Under the pieces are notes generated by a model. That model was not told the DNA's origin. It searched no databases and was given only the letters and a program-made list of their open reading frames with translations. From NCBI RefSeq assembly GCF_036785885.1, contig NC_092317.1, positions 7,628,501-7,692,500 on the forward strand: DNA of 64,000 bases, written 5' to 3'. The stretch comes from Coffea arabica (lineage: Eukaryota; Streptophyta; Magnoliopsida; Gentianales; Rubiaceae). Shown here in pieces: positions 47,101 to 60,709 of this stretch; position 1 is the first letter of the stretch, and each line of letters starts with the position of its first letter. The translations under genes were made by a program, and so were the position numbers.

Positions 47101-50100
47101 TGTGGTTATTTTTGTTATAAAAAATACAAAAGTTTCAATGGATTATATAAAATGATTCATCTCAACCACAAATAAGACAAGCATTATGAGATGAGATGAA
47201 AAATTCCCAGATGGGATCATTGGATTACAGGACAAAATATGTAAGTAGCTCAAGAATCGACTAAATATGAAACGGTGGAGAATTAACAATTCAATACCCT
47301 CTTGTCCAATTAACTCAAGAAACGTAAAGCTATTTTGCACGCAAGGCAAAGCTACACCCTGGCTTGTATGTTCTACGTAGAATTCCACGGAAATATCAGC
47401 AGAATTCCTTGATGATTGAATGTGTTCTGTCTTTTCAAGACCTGACCAACTGGGGGTGGCCTAGGATAGGTCTGAGGTCGGCTCAATTTAATAGCAAGAT
47501 AGAAAAGATTTTTTTTTTTTTTAAATTGTTGTGGATTTTTTACCAACCAAAACCAAGATCGGCCTAACCAATCCCTCCAAATCTGTTTTCGACTGGATCA
47601 ACCCAACTGTACCAAATGATATAATGTATTGTTATTGCCAGTTAGCTTCCTCAAAAGAAAAGAAAATTAATAATTTGCCTTAGATATTGATTAATGTGGA
47701 GAAGATGAAGAATTTGTAAAATAACCAAAAAAAAAAAAAAATTGAATGTGTACAGCTTGTTTCTTATTGAATCCATGTTTAAAAGATGAAGAATACGGAC
47801 TACCATTCAAATTCTTTTTATTTTTATTTTTTCACACCATGGTTTGAAATGAAGAGCATGTACAACAACGTTTCATTTGTAACATAGCCAACTGATTGAA
47901 CTGTTCACCTCAGCATCATCCATCATTTCAACTTTCCTTTTTCCCTGCCTTATTCTTATTTCTTTTTCTTTCTGAAAATGATAATGATCATATTGAGTCC
48001 CGCAAGTAAGCGCAATCATCTTCTTGTGCCTTTTTTTTTTTTTTTTTTTGTAATCCTGCTCATGAGGATGTGACCATTTGAAGCTCATACCCAATGGAAG
48101 AATTCATAAGTGCAGACTAAGTCAAAATCAGCTCATAATTAATGAAGCACAGGTGAGTTCCTTACAACGTTGGCATTTCCGAATCAGTTAAAGAAAGAAT
48201 GTTTACTACAACTTGACCTCACTCAGCTGAAATCATAACCTGCAACTAGTCACGGCTAAAACAAAGGGTTAACACTTAACCAACACCCCCCCCCCCCCCA
48301 AACACAAAAAAAAACAACTCAAAATTTCAGAATATACACATTTTTTTTCGAAGTATAGGGGGGGGCAAATTGTTACTCGATCCCAAGTTTTACAAGAACA
48401 ATTGGATCACAAATAGGTATCTCTTCATGCTAGTTTTTAATCTTGGTCATGACAGCTTTTCATATGTTCGACTACAATAATTTGAAATTAGTTCATAATG
48501 AAGGATATGATCAGCAATTCGAGGACACACACCCATGGCTTGATATTCGATTATTGAATAATTAGGCTCATAAGTATGAGTTCTTTTATACAAAATAAAA
48601 CGTTATATATGCAACTGTGTCTCTCTGAATGTCTGCAAGTTATGAATGATTTTAACGCCTTAGAATGGTAGAGTTTAACTAAACTCTCTTACTGCATCGA
48701 TCAATTATATATAATTTCTTTTTATATCTAAATTAGGGTGAAGCCATTCAAAATATAACAATTCATTCCAGGAAAATTTGCAGACTTTCATACTTGAAAA
48801 CCCCTAATTAGTAAACTCTTAGAGCTTGAGCAAATCAAGCTGATTTTTCCCGTCGAAAGCAGTTTCATATATAATGGAATTAATTACTAACAATATTTAC
48901 CAACAGCAATTTTGGTAATGGATGTGATATTTAATGTTCTATCCTTTCTCTTGTTCCTATATATAGATTGACCATGAACACTTTTAAGAATGATCTCATC
49001 TGGGTAGTTAAGGGTTTATCTTGCTTGATCATGAGGATGTGACAAACTTTATTCAAATAAGAAGTCGATCTTGATGGGGCCTAGTGAGGTTGCTGATTTA
49101 GTGATGTTGTTGAGCTAAGCTAATCATCTAAAGCAAATGATTAGGTACAGAACATTCTACGAAAATAAGACTTGATACCACCAAAGATTAATCTAGCCAC
49201 AAATTACTTAGGCACTGTATCATGGATATGATTAATGTGTATGAACCCCATTTAATTGGCTGCCATCTACTGCTGATAATATGCTAAGACCTGGGAATTT
49301 CCTTCGTATAGATATGTTGTCTGTACGAGAGAAATCAGTAGGATATCTCACATCTTGTCATGTAATGGTGGAATCTTAAACTCCAAACTTTGTATAATTT
49401 CCCTGAAATTACCGCTCAACTTCCCCCCACCCCCCATCCCCACCTCCTTCCTCTATCTCCACAGCTATTAAGGTGCTGGAAAGCAACGTTTTGAGATTCT
49501 TGATTCATGCAAGTTATCTTTGTTCTTTTTCTGACTCTCATATTTTGTTTTCCCTCGTTTGTCTGATCTTTAATATTGCCTCATGGCAGATGTTTTAGTA
49601 GCACAATCTAAGGGGACTTTTAAAAAAATGGTGGATTATGGAGTATACGCAACTTTTCTCTTTCAAGTTCTTGTTAAGAAATCTAAAAAAAAAAAAAAAA
49701 AAACCATTGTTTGTTTGTCTTCAGAGAAAATTCTAGATGTTTTATAATTGCATCATACTTTGAGATGCCAAATTTAACTAAAACTTCGTTTGCTCTTTTA
49801 TCTTTTGAGCCAAGCATTGTTATAACAATCTATAAACTTCATAAACAGTTCTTGTTTAATTATTCATGGATTTTATTTTGAAAACGACAAATATTTGGAA
49901 ACGATTGAAAAGTAAAAAAGTAACATTCAAGTAAGCACTATTATATACAAAAAAAAGATATACTCAAACATGATATTTTTATTTTTAGTAGGAGATTTTG
50001 AATTTAAAACATTTTAGCTACGATCCCTTTTTCCATACTCAAACTTGATAGATATATTATAAAACTTAGGTTGCAAACAATTCTTTTTTCAAGCTAAATT

Positions 50101-51403
50101 CGACTTCTTCAATGGCAATTTTGTCTTATTCTTCTTTTTGCTTTTTTGGAGAGAAGAAAATGGAATCCCTTTGGTTAAATAGTTCCTCAGAGTAACTAGG
50201 CCTTAATATGTAAGTTTTTTTTTTTTTTTAAAAAAAAAAGTCGCTCAATTCTTTTCACAATCTTTCCACCCTCAATCACAGAATTGAATCTTAAACTTGA
50301 CAGTCGAAAAGACCTTAAGCGTCCTCCCTTGACCATTGGACCATTCGTATGTAAGTTAAACTCTCATTTATTCAGAATAATTGTCCTACGTACTTGGACA
50401 TAAAAGTCTAAGAAGAATATAGCAAATTTTAGTGGCACGTTCATGGTAAATAGTCAGATAGAAATATTAGTTTAGTTTTAATTGGTAATGGAACAGGCTT
50501 TCTCTTTGTTAACATGATGGGGTCCGCTCTGAAAGCAATCCATCCCAAACATCATTTGCAAAAGACAATCCTGCCGCTGTTAACTCACTGTTACATTGAT
50601 CGTTTGTTTAAACATCACTGTGGTAAGAAACATCAGCATAATGACTAAAATAGCCTTTTCGACATTTGATTTGACCATGATCATCACAGACCAAAAAAAA
50701 AAAGCTGCTTCAGACTGATATCATTTCAGGGCTCTGCATAGTAGTAAGAGAAATTGGACAACATAGTAATTTTAGTTGCATTTCATTGCCCTCCCTCCAT
50801 TATTTATATTTTAGATACACTGAAAAAGAAAAAGATAAAATAAAAGCACCTCAAGTCTGTGCTAAAATTAACCTCTGTATAGTGATGCTTGTATGAATCA
50901 TATGTTAACTGAGCAAGATACTTAATTAGACTTGATCTTGTGTCACACTTGCACGCTATGTGATAGATTCAAGAATTACATGAATTTTTTAGCCTTCTTA
51001 TTATATCATTCGTCATTCTTTTTTCTTTTTTTTTTTTCACATCGATCGGAGATCATTGGCGACTATGTCGTGGGTGAATATATCTTACACAAATTACAAA
51101 TAAATTTATAGACCGAATCTATCTAGATATTTTTCGTATTATGTAAAATAAAGAAGTTATATAAGCTTAATTACCTTCTAGACCAAATTACATGACTCAA
51201 AGCGGACATTTCACACAGTCATGACAAATGGGATTAGCTAATATGTGTGCAGTTGGAGAGAATTTAGGCACGCAAAAATTAGTGCAAAATGGCATAATGA
51301 AAGTTTTGTTTCTATGTGGGGATGTTTTTTCCTTGGGTCCAATTGCTAGTTGCTGGGATCAAGTTTGGAGTTTTTTGATTGGGTCAAGGAACTTTCAAGC
51401 CTC
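44106..51403. other. Large gene-free intergenic region
   Basis: Over 7 kb of AT-rich sequence in which I found no convincing exon on either strand. It contains long T or A runs (near 46260, 48040, 49690, 50220) that may mark old retroposon tails, and a C15 run at 48286-48300. Non-coding RNAs cannot be excluded by eye. Confidence 0.5.
48286..48300. repeat. C15 homopolymer
   Basis: Fifteen consecutive cytosines, with a G8-9 run about 57 bases downstream (near 48357-48365). Likely slippage-prone. Confidence 0.9.
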
Positions 51404-51859
51404 CACAAATAGATATAGAGCACCCCCTCTAGCCACCTCCCTCTCACCACACATCCCCCTCCCCCCCACCCCCAACCCCTTCTTTCTTCTTCCCTTCTTC
51501 CTTTAGAAGAAGTTTATTAAAGGGTTAGAAGAGAACCTGATCAAGGTGAAAGGAGTAAGAGGAGAGAAAGAGAGAAAGCAAGAAAGAAAGCTGATGAAAA
51601 AGCTGAAAGTTCAAAAGCTAAAAGAAAGCTGATGATAACCGAAAGAAAGAGCCTTTTTATTATATCCCTCCTCATGTTTGCACTTGCTGCTGTATCTGTA
51701 TCTCTATCTGTATCTTCTACAGTATCCATTTCTACTTCTCTCTTCTCCTACTGCCTTCGCCATATCCATTAAAGCTCCATGTTCAAGAGCTTCAAGCTGC
51801 TTTCTCCATACTAGTAGAAGAGAAGGGGAGAATATTAAAAAAAAAAAATTTTTGAGCCC
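51404..51859 (+). promoter_or_regulatory. Probable promoter end and leader of the IDD gene
   Basis: After 'aaatagatatagagcacccc' the sequence becomes a long C/T-rich then GA-rich tract up to the ATG at 51860, as in many plant 5' leaders. The transcription start is not determined. Confidence 0.4.
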
Positions 51860-53432
51860 ATGTTGAGTAGTGATATTATTAACCATCCCTCCTCATCTTC
51901 TGAGCCATTTACTTGTGGAGAAAATGGAATCAACAGTAAGAGAAAAAGAAGGCCTGCAGGAACTCCAGGTAGGTACCTAGCTGCAATTCTCTTGATGGAT
52001 AGATTTTGTATAATTGTGCCAGTATCTAACTAAAAATTTCATGATCTTCATGATGTTCTCATGCAATAATAATTAGATCCAGATGCAGAAGTGGTATCCC
52101 TTTCACCCAAAACCCTGCTGGAATCGGATCGATACGTGTGTGAGATCTGCAACCAAGGATTTCAGAGGGACCAAAACCTGCAGATGCACAGGAGGAGGCA
52201 TAAAGTTCCATGGAAGCTTCTGAAAAGGGAAACACCAGTGGTGAGAAAGCGCGTTTTTGTGTGCCCGGAGCCCAGCTGCCTTCACCATGATCCTTGTCAC
52301 GCTTTAGGCGATCTTGTGGGGATAAAGAAACATTTTAGAAGGAAACACAGCAATCAGAAACAGTGGGTGTGTGAGAAATGTTCCAAAGGATATGCTGTTC
52401 AATCTGACTATAAAGCCCATCTCAAAACCTGCGGTACCAGAGGCCATTCTTGCGATTGTGGTCGGGTTTTCTCGAGGTTCAATTGAATTCTTCTGTTCTG
52501 TTCATTTTTTTTTTTAATCTTTACCTTATCCACTCATCTTCATTCTTGCCATTCGGTGGGATGTTTTCGTTCTCTTGCTGGTCCTTTGCCACCCCAGATT
52601 CAGTCCCAGAATTTTCTCGAGATTGAACAAATCTTGAAATCAAAATTATGCATTTCTACGCTTGGTAGATTTCCAAATTCCACCAATCATTTTCTTTTTT
52701 CTAAATTTGTGGCTTTTTCTCTCCACCAGAATGTATCTTCCAGTGAAATTTTTCCTCATCAATATTTTTTTTGCCTTTCCTAGTTATCATTGATCTTGGC
52801 TTGGCTGCTATGGTTTCTAAGCTGGAAGGCAATGGTTAAACACAAGAAGGAGAAAAGCTATAAAGATGAATAATTTGGATTTTGACCGATGGCGGCCGAA
52901 TAATTTATTTTAGTGCAACAGTTTTAACCGACAGTTAACGAAGTTTTCAAAGATCAGGTCGTGATAGGTCATTGTTTTATATATACTAGTTTAATTAATT
53001 TAAGGTTGATCCCATTAGTTTCTAAATCCAAAAAGGAATTATTTATTGCATGTAAGTGATTCCTTAACCTTCTTTATTATCATACACTTTTTAAAATGGT
53101 CTAAATTGACTTCATCTAAGATATTGCTTTATTAAATAAAAGATGTGATTAAAGATGTCAAAGTTCTGCATGTTCCAAGTTTGTTCTCTTCATTAAAAAT
53201 GTTCATTCCCCTAGCTATTAAGTCATTTTGTGCTTGTTTGTATTCCTACTTCTTAATTACTACATAATTTCCTTTTCAGCTTTTTCCTAGTGCCTATCTT
53301 CATGGATAAAAACGCACAGATAATTAAATCATTTCATTTGAAAATGTCCTTTGCTCTACTTTTCCACTACACCTAGAATCATTACACTTGTTTGTAGTAA
53401 ATCTTCTAATTCAAAAATAATTTTCAATAGTT

Positions 53433-53485
<53 letters not shown>

Positions 53486-54305
53486 GGTCCTCATTTCTTC
53501 TAGGGTGGAGAGCTTCATTGAGCATCAAGATGCTTGTAACTTGGGTAGAATCCGATCCGAATCTCATTCTTTACAGCCTGCAGCAACAGCTTGTCTTTCT
53601 CGAACAGCTTCAAGCCCAAGTCCCTCAAGTGATACAAATGTTAGTGCTTCACCATGGCCTGTTTTAATGGCAAAACCTGTAGCTATGGATACCAAATTCG
53701 TTGCCCCAACAAGGGATTCCAATAAAAGTCCTCACAATTTGGAGCTTCAACTTTTAACCACATCATCATCAAGTCCTATGGATATGATCTCCGTTTCTAA
53801 GAAAGATGAAGATCATTCAGCTTTGCTTCAGTTGTCCATTGGATCATCAGATTTCAATGAGAAAAATGAAATGGAGAGTAGCAACAGCGAGAAACCTATC
53901 ATGGATGCATCAAGAATCAAAGAAGAAGCTCGTGAACAGTTGGCGGTGGCTATTTCTGAAAAGGCTTTTGCTGAAGAAGCTAGGAGACAAGCTAAGAGAC
54001 AGATTGAGCTGGCGGAGCAAGAATTTGCTAATGCTAAGAGAATCAGGCAACAAGCCCAAGCCGAGTTGGAGAAGGCACAGGCCTTAAAAGAGCAAGCCAC
54101 GAAGCAGATCAATGCTACCATTTGGCAAATCACTTGTCAAACTTGCAAGGAAAAGTTTAATGCTTCAAGAACAGCAAGAGCTGCAGCTCATGCTCCACAT
54201 CATGAGAGCGCATTGACATTAATGGGTTATATTTCTTCTGCTTTATCAGATGGCGAAGTTGTCAAAGGTGACCGGCTTGTTCATCCAAAATATGCATTGT
54301 GTTAA
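51860..54305 (+). CDS. INDETERMINATE DOMAIN zinc-finger factor (IDD14/15/16 clade)
   Basis: Three exons (51860-51968, 52077-52476, 53504-54305) splice in frame to 436 residues. A KRKRRPAGTPDP nuclear signal precedes the four-finger ID domain: C2H2 fingers at 58-78 and 99-127, then CCHC-type fingers at 135-155 and 162-181. The C-terminal half has a Glu/Arg/Ala-rich coiled coil (about 290-365: EEAREQL to KEQATKQI) followed by QITCQTCKEKFNA. This layout marks the IDD14/15(SGR5)/16 group, whose Arabidopsis members act in gravitropism, auxin balance and starch metabolism. The third intron-exon border splits finger four at Arg170. Retention of intron 2 would add Phe-Asn and stop, giving 172 residues. 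A (TA)n tract sits just before that intron's acceptor. Exact orthology is uncertain. Confidence 0.92.
53436..53483. repeat. (TA)n microsatellite next to a splice acceptor
   Basis: About 24 TA repeats end 20 bases before the AG acceptor of IDD exon 3, in the zone where the branch point and polypyrimidine tract normally lie. Confidence 0.95.
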
Positions 54306-57300
54306 AGAGTTAAGACTCATCTGCTTCACAGGAAGGAGACTTGAGGAAGTGATCATCATCAGATTCTTCATCCAAAGTTTGTTTTTATGTTAGATATAAG
54401 ATAAAAGTATATTTATAACCTATCCCTTTTTATTTTTATTTTAATTTTTTTTGGGTTTTCTCCTTTCATATCCATGAATACACCAGGAAGGACTAGTGAG
54501 TGTTATCATAAGTGCAAAAGAGCTGATTAAGGGGTATTGGAATTTGTATCTAAAACTTTTGATGATGTTATTTGTTGATTCAATGAGTACATGGCAAATA
54601 TCATAATGATTTTATCAACTCTACAAGTAGCTAGTTTTGTTGTAGTTAATAAAATATCTTTATTGGTTTTTTTAAGAATTTTTTAACCATTCATGATGAT
54701 TCTACATCACGACCTTTTATTTCCCCCGAGTACTAGCAAAACTTTCAGGAGTATAGCAAAACTCTTAGCTGAATAGTGGCGTTATTTTATCAAGTCATTC
54801 CAGTGGTATTAGATTTTCTGGTTGGACTATTTGAAGATCTTTGTTGGCTGAGGTGGTCAGGAAACGGGTGACCATCTGAGCAAGGGCCAGACAATAAAGA
54901 ACGGTACTGCTAGATGCTGCCATCCAAAAAATATTTGAATGAAAGAGGGGTCTCTCTGACTGTGTGAGTGTGTGTGAGAGAAGCACACGCATAGGGAGAG
55001 AGGAATCAGATAATGGTCCTTTTTCTCTGGGGTTCTGCAGCCATATAAATGTTAATGAAAATTTGCCATGTTTTTCAGTGCCAAAGTTGTAATGGTTGAT
55101 GCCGGTCTCGTCCCTCTCAAACATCTACAGCACACAGACACAAACAAACTCCATTCATCACACTTCATCAGAATCAGTGGGCTGAGTGACCAGTGACCAG
55201 TGAGCAGTGAGCATTGAGAGAGAGCACAGGACCTTTCCATTTATGCTGAGACCATTGCAAAGCTTCCAACTCTGAGTTTAGAGGAAACACTAAACTAACT
55301 CCTACGTAAGGTTGCTGTTGTCCTTCCATTCTTTCCTCATGACCAAACGCAAAACAATAGTGGGGCGGTCAATAATTTTCCAAAAGTTCCTATGTTCATT
55401 CATTTTACCTTTGACCGTTATTGGCCTTTCTTGTGTCTCTTGATTAAAAAAGACCAGTTGATGTAAAAAGTTGACAGAGACTTTTCCTTCTTCTTTCTTT
55501 TCTTTTTTTTTTTTTTTTTGCACTACACTCAGTTCAAACTAAGCGAAAATTGATTTTGATTATCCAATGACAAAATTTCTTTTAAATTTCATACTTAGAA
55601 CGATTATATATCGAGGTTAATTCTATGACAAGAAATTGCAATACGTGAGAATACTATCCTAATAGAAAATTAAGAGTGACTTTAAACCTTGAACTCGTAT
55701 ATTGTTAAACCAAACTCCTTTATATAATTAATTAAAGCCTTAGAGGCATTAGTTAAATAATCATGAAGTTTATAGTCCAATTCTCAAGTCCTTCCCTTTC
55801 TCTGTAAGATTTGAAAAATCTTTTCTCTGAAAAAAAAAAATCTTAGTGAGATGGTTTTGGACCTTTGGTAAGCTAAGTATGTTACATACTTCAGTTGGAG
55901 TAGTTTTCATGTAACAAGATATCTGCACTAGGCAATCATATAGATAAGTAACATTTCAGTGCCATTAAATTTTGGGTCTGAAATCTCATTTTTGGTGCAA
56001 AGATCTAACTCACTTCTTGCGATAATGAACAAGAAGAGTATATAATAATTCCCACTTGAGAGTTGGGAGGTCTCAACTTTCTGGTCGTCTAAAGAGAGGA
56101 TGTGAGGCCATCATCCTTCAAGGGTTAGTTTAGGGGCCATCAAGCCACCTTTACAACTGTTATAATGAGTTCAATCACTTGCAGCTGTTGCCCCTTCATA
56201 TTGTTCGAGGAAAATGAGAAGCAAAACAAAACTCCTATAGGTGGTCGATCTTAATTTATGGGCGTTACAATGAATTGCAAGAGGACAATCAAGAAAATGC
56301 CAACTTTTGATGATCCCTTGATTAGACTTGTGCCCCCATGACAACTTTGATTGCACATAAAAACATTAGAAAAACTACTGGAAGATGCTAACAAGGATAG
56401 TCATTTATTGTGGAAATTTTTTATGCCTTTCCCAAAATAGTACTTATACCTTTCTCCCATTCTTGTCTCAGAAGATGCTATGATGGGCATTGCCATATAG
56501 AGGACCATTTGTTTATTCCTTCCATTTCTCCAATTAATTTTCCCCCCATTTAATTTCCTGTATCACCGGTGAGAAATGGAAAAGGAAAAGAAACATGGCT
56601 ACTCATATAAGCAAGTAGTGTGCTTTCACTTTCACATTGGTTGAATTATGCCAAGTAAGAGCCAGTCGTGATTACGTACTAATTTAAAAGTTCTGAAAAG
56701 TTGCCTGAGTTTTTGAAGTTTTGTGTCCCTTGGTCTCATTGGCGTTTCTCTCTTCCCTGTCATATCAGTGTAATATATAGAAAAACACTCCTATTTCTGC
56801 TTCCAACATTATTATTATTCTTTTTTCGAAATACCACTTTGAAAGAATGCGGACAATCGAAAAACACCCATTCAAGATTTTGATGCATTTATCATGAAAA
56901 TTGAGCACAAAGATGGAAGGTTATCGAGTCTAATTACCCCTTAGGAAGCCAAAATTACATTCTCCTGAACAGACGAACCACCCCGGCCGTAATTTGCTGC
57001 AATAATAATTAGCTAAAGCATTCACTAGTAAGTGATTAGTATGCAGTAAGTAATTAGATTAACAAATTTCCTTGGTGTTGCAGTTTAGTCCGGCAGCTCC
57101 ATTGATTTCATGACAACTGTCTACTGAGAATATTATTTAGGTAGTGGCACCAAATAAAGCCATATAGGTAAAATGTATTATTCCATTTTGGATTGCTTCG
57201 TGACACTTGTCTTCTTAATTTAATGGTTAGACGTACCATGCAGCCAACGATGGTGGGATCATCTTTAAGGGCCTGCAAATTATGGTAGGCCTTCTTCCTC

Positions 57301-60141
57301 AAGCTCTAGAGTTATTGACCCCATTTCCACCTTTTTTGTCTTCATTAATATTGTGGAAGCAACATTCCACGTTATTTTGTTAGGGAAACACTGAGGCCAA
57401 GCTAGCTTTTGATTTGAGTTGGACCTGCAAGCTCTTGTAGAGCAATGAATGATTTTGTTGCAGCAGTAAAGAGGAGCTTTAATTATATTTATCGTCAATA
57501 TTGACCTCTCTTGAGTCCTTACCCAGAAGAGATGTTTTAGAGTTTTAAGGTATTGACCAATAAGCGGGCACAAGAGCATTAGACTTGGTGATAAATTAGA
57601 AGAGATATTGATAAGAATGAGTAATTTTATGTTTTCGATTAATCTTTTCTACATTGACAGTGTCAGCGTTGGATGAACGATAACTATGTAAAATTTGAAT
57701 TTAAAATTTAACTTTTGTACATATATCATTGATTCAAAGGTGATTGTATATACGTTGTCAGTGTATATAAGATTTATTTGTACGTTTTTAGTAACATTTT
57801 AGGAGCACATATTTTATTTTTTCCAAGGTATAACTAAAAGTTTGATTTTTTTTTTTTTGACAAAATCTAATTCAGTTAATAAATTCTTGGGGGCGCCATA
57901 TGGTCCGGCCATGCAGACACCCAAAAAGAAAGGAAAATGGAACAAAAGAATGTTACTAGAATTTAAATTGCTATCTTTTTTGGAAATTTTTTTTGGAGTT
58001 TTAGGGCTGCCATTTGTACTTTACATATATCACATTTTCAAAAAAGTGCTACGATGTTAGTCTCCTATAAATACTCCAAAAAAACTCACCAAAAACGTCC
58101 AATCCAAACTACTAGAGGGGGAAAGAAAAAAAAACAACCATAATTTCGTTCAAATGAAAGCAATTTGCCTAATTACCCTACTTTTAACTAAAAAATGCGA
58201 ATTCCCACATATAGCCCACCCTTTGTGAATTTCTTGGAAGCCGATTTAATAGGACCTTGATATCTTCTCAAAAAAAAAAAAAAAAACAGAGAGGTGCAAT
58301 CCTCAATTCATTCGTCCATCAATGTAAAAGAGCATTGCAGGGGAGGGATAAGTTGGATGGTACAAAAAATGGAAGTGTAAATGAGAGGTTAAGGATTAGA
58401 AATTTTCCATTTACACCAAAAAGAAAAACTTAAAAGAGCATCATATAATTGGCGAAGAAATGGAGTCCAAATATCAAGATGAACATTCAATGACGAAAAT
58501 GGCATCAAATTGGGGGGCCGAGTAGGTCTTTTAGGATCCAGAGTTCTATAAGTTAAGTTATGACCAATTCAAAACTTTTCTCGCATCTTACATTTAACCA
58601 ATTTAATTGTATGAATTAACAAATTTAAGTTTATACTAAAATTATGCTAGTTTATACCAAAAAGTATAAGAATATTATTACATCCACGGATTTGAATTAA
58701 ACAGAACTTAACTTGTGACGCGTCGTACTAGTTAATGGCGAATTGCACTTTCACAAACAAGCTCGCCTGTACGTATTTAACTGCAGGGAGCAGCTTACAA
58801 ATAGGAGGTCAAGGATAAAAACGTGGTTACCTATTCATTCATTCATAAGGAGGAGAGGACGAATGTTACAGTTTGACTGGGCGTTCCCTATATGTCCCAC
58901 TTTCTGCAGATGCTTTACAAACTGGCAGAATTTCTGAGAATATGCACATCGATTGTGATGGATTTTCAGGGATTATACAAGTTAGGCAAATGGCCCTGAT
59001 TCTTGTTTTCCTTTTTCTTCTCAAGTGTATGGTCGTTGCCTTCCCTTCAGGGGGAGGAGGAGAAGTGAATATTACCTAAACGGTGCACTATTTGAAACCA
59101 AGACTAGTTGTTACCAATTTGTTTAGTCATTTTCTGCTCCACACCACATATGTCTTGAATGAATTGAAGTTAGTGAAAGAAGTAATTTAAAGCTTTAACT
59201 GTGGATAATGTACCCAAGGTCTACAAGTATTTATTCACCTTAACTCCTAACAGAAGACAAGTTATTCTTAATTTTGATGGTTATCCATTGTCGACTTCAT
59301 TACGTTAATTCGTTTGTATGCTGTAAGAAAGGCAGCTCTAGGAGATTATGATCACTTAGCTAGGAATTCTTTATTTGTACGCCTTATCCTTGGAATTTTG
59401 TCTCCTGCATAGCTCTGGCAGTATTATCAAGTAGATAATGAAGCCAATAACTGCTAGTCTGCGCCATCCTAGAGAAGGTTGCCAATTGCTGATTAGTTAT
59501 TGCACAACTCAGAATCTTGAAACTTTTGAAAAGTCCCTATAACGTGCAATGCACAAGTTAGGCCTCAAACATGTTGCATCTGTTGGTTGATTTTCGGATC
59601 TTTTATGGACTTATGTTATTGATATATATATATATATACTTTCTGCCATTATCCCAATAAATTAAATTGTGTTCTCTATTTAAAAAAAAAACACAAGACA
59701 TCAAGAATACTTAAAATATTTAAAATATAAGAATTATGTAGTGTAATGCATATTCGAAATCGAATTTCCTACTCAGAGGTGGATAGATTAGGTGATTACA
59801 GGGGAAAGAGTATAAGCGAGAGCTCGCGAATCTGAACCCTCACGCTTAAGAAAAATAAATCGTATTTCGTGCTAGATATCTTTCTTTATTCATAGTGGTA
59901 TGGCATTCTACATTTCTACTTCTTGTTCGACTTCAATTATTTATTCTTTAATTTGTGAACTACAACGTGCAAATAATTTAAGTTACAATTAGATGGTCCA
60001 TCCAATGAATCAACCGATTCATAGGGGTTGAAACCGCCACTACCCTCCTCAATCCGGCAATCACAATCTTTTTAGGCAATTTCCATTGGATCCATTGACT
60101 GACCTGTGAATGAGAGAAATCTGGACGAGGAGGCCTAACTC
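54306..60141. other. Gene-free intergenic region
   Basis: Nearly 6 kb. The first few hundred bases are IDD 3' UTR. No coding family was recognised. 'aacgtccaatccaaactac' near 58105-58125 resembles the end of the foldback element at 37.5 kb. Short (TA)n near 59620. Open frames at 54795-55240 and 58743-59079 look like chance. Confidence 0.5.
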
Positions 60142-60147
60142 CACGTG
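60142..60147 (+). promoter_or_regulatory. G-box / ABRE core (CACGTG)
   Basis: CCACGTGCAT lies about 235 bases upstream of the metallothionein ATG. CACGTG is the core of ABA-response elements bound by bZIP factors. Its role here is inferred from position and from the known ABA and embryo expression of type 4 metallothioneins. Confidence 0.6.
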
Positions 60148-60205
60148 CATTCAAGAACGAGCTAAACTTGGAGTTTGGATGAAGGTTTTTCCGCCAAGTG
60201 TAAGC

Positions 60206-60211
60206 CATGCA
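60206..60211 (+). promoter_or_regulatory. RY element core (CATGCA)
   Basis: GCCATGCATC about 170 bases upstream of the ATG matches the RY motif bound by B3 factors such as ABI3 and FUS3 in seed gene promoters. Confidence 0.55.
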
Positions 60212-60279
60212 TCGTCCTTCTCACCCTAACAAGACAACAACCGCCCCACCTGGCTTCTCCCCAATCCATCTGAATCCTC

Positions 60280-60287
60280 TATATATT
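60280..60287 (+). promoter_or_regulatory. TATA box of the metallothionein gene
   Basis: TATATATT about 97 bases before the ATG, downstream of the ABRE and RY motifs. Confidence 0.65.
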
Positions 60288-60376
60288 TTGTTTCACCAAA
60301 ATCATCCCAACCCCATTTGGTCATTCAACCGGAAGGAAGAAACACCGAAAGGGTTCTCATTAAAGGCTGAGAAATC

Positions 60377-60709
60377 ATGAGCAGCGGTTCATGCAACACG
60401 GGCTGTGGCTGCCCCGTTCCATGCCCTGGTGGGGTTTCCTGCAGGTCAGTCAATTTATGCTTGTTCTTGCAAAGTCCTTCGACTGATGTCTCTATGGTAC
60501 TTGACGTTTTGCCTCAATGAAAAATATCTCGCAGGTGTGCAACGGGACGCAGGGAGGATGATCCCAGCGTAGAACACAAGCGGTGCTCGTGCGGGGAGCA
60601 CTGTGGCTGCAACCCTTGTGCCTGTCCAAAAGGTACCAATATCACTGGCACTGGAAGAGGCGCTTGCCAATGTGGCGTTGGTTGCAACTGTGTGACTTGT
60701 GCAGCCTAG
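60377..60709 (+). CDS. MT4: Type 4 (Ec-type) metallothionein
   Basis: Two exons (60377-60444 and 60535-60709) splice in frame to 80 residues with 17 cysteines in three clusters of 6, 6 and 5, the hallmark of plant type 4 metallothioneins. Key segments are CGCPVPCPGG near the N-terminus, CSCGEHCGCNPCACPKG in the middle and CQCGVGCNCVTCA at the end; they are separated by short Cys-free linkers. The family binds zinc, and sometimes copper or cadmium, and stores zinc in developing seeds. Two conserved His positions often help bind zinc; His-45 in GEHCGCNPC is present. The upstream ABRE, RY and TATA motifs fit embryo and ABA control. The single intron is 90 bases. No breaks are seen. Confidence 0.95.

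Noticed and set aside
54795-55240. Reverse-strand frames of 109 and 62 residues
   Set aside because: No known family, no plausible promoter or exon partners, and low-complexity GTGAG/CAGTGA repeats in the DNA.
58743-59079. Small forward frame with a hydrophobic stretch (ALILVFLFLLKCMVV)
   Set aside because: It could be mistaken for a signal peptide, but there is no mature protein, no recognised family and no conserved motif.
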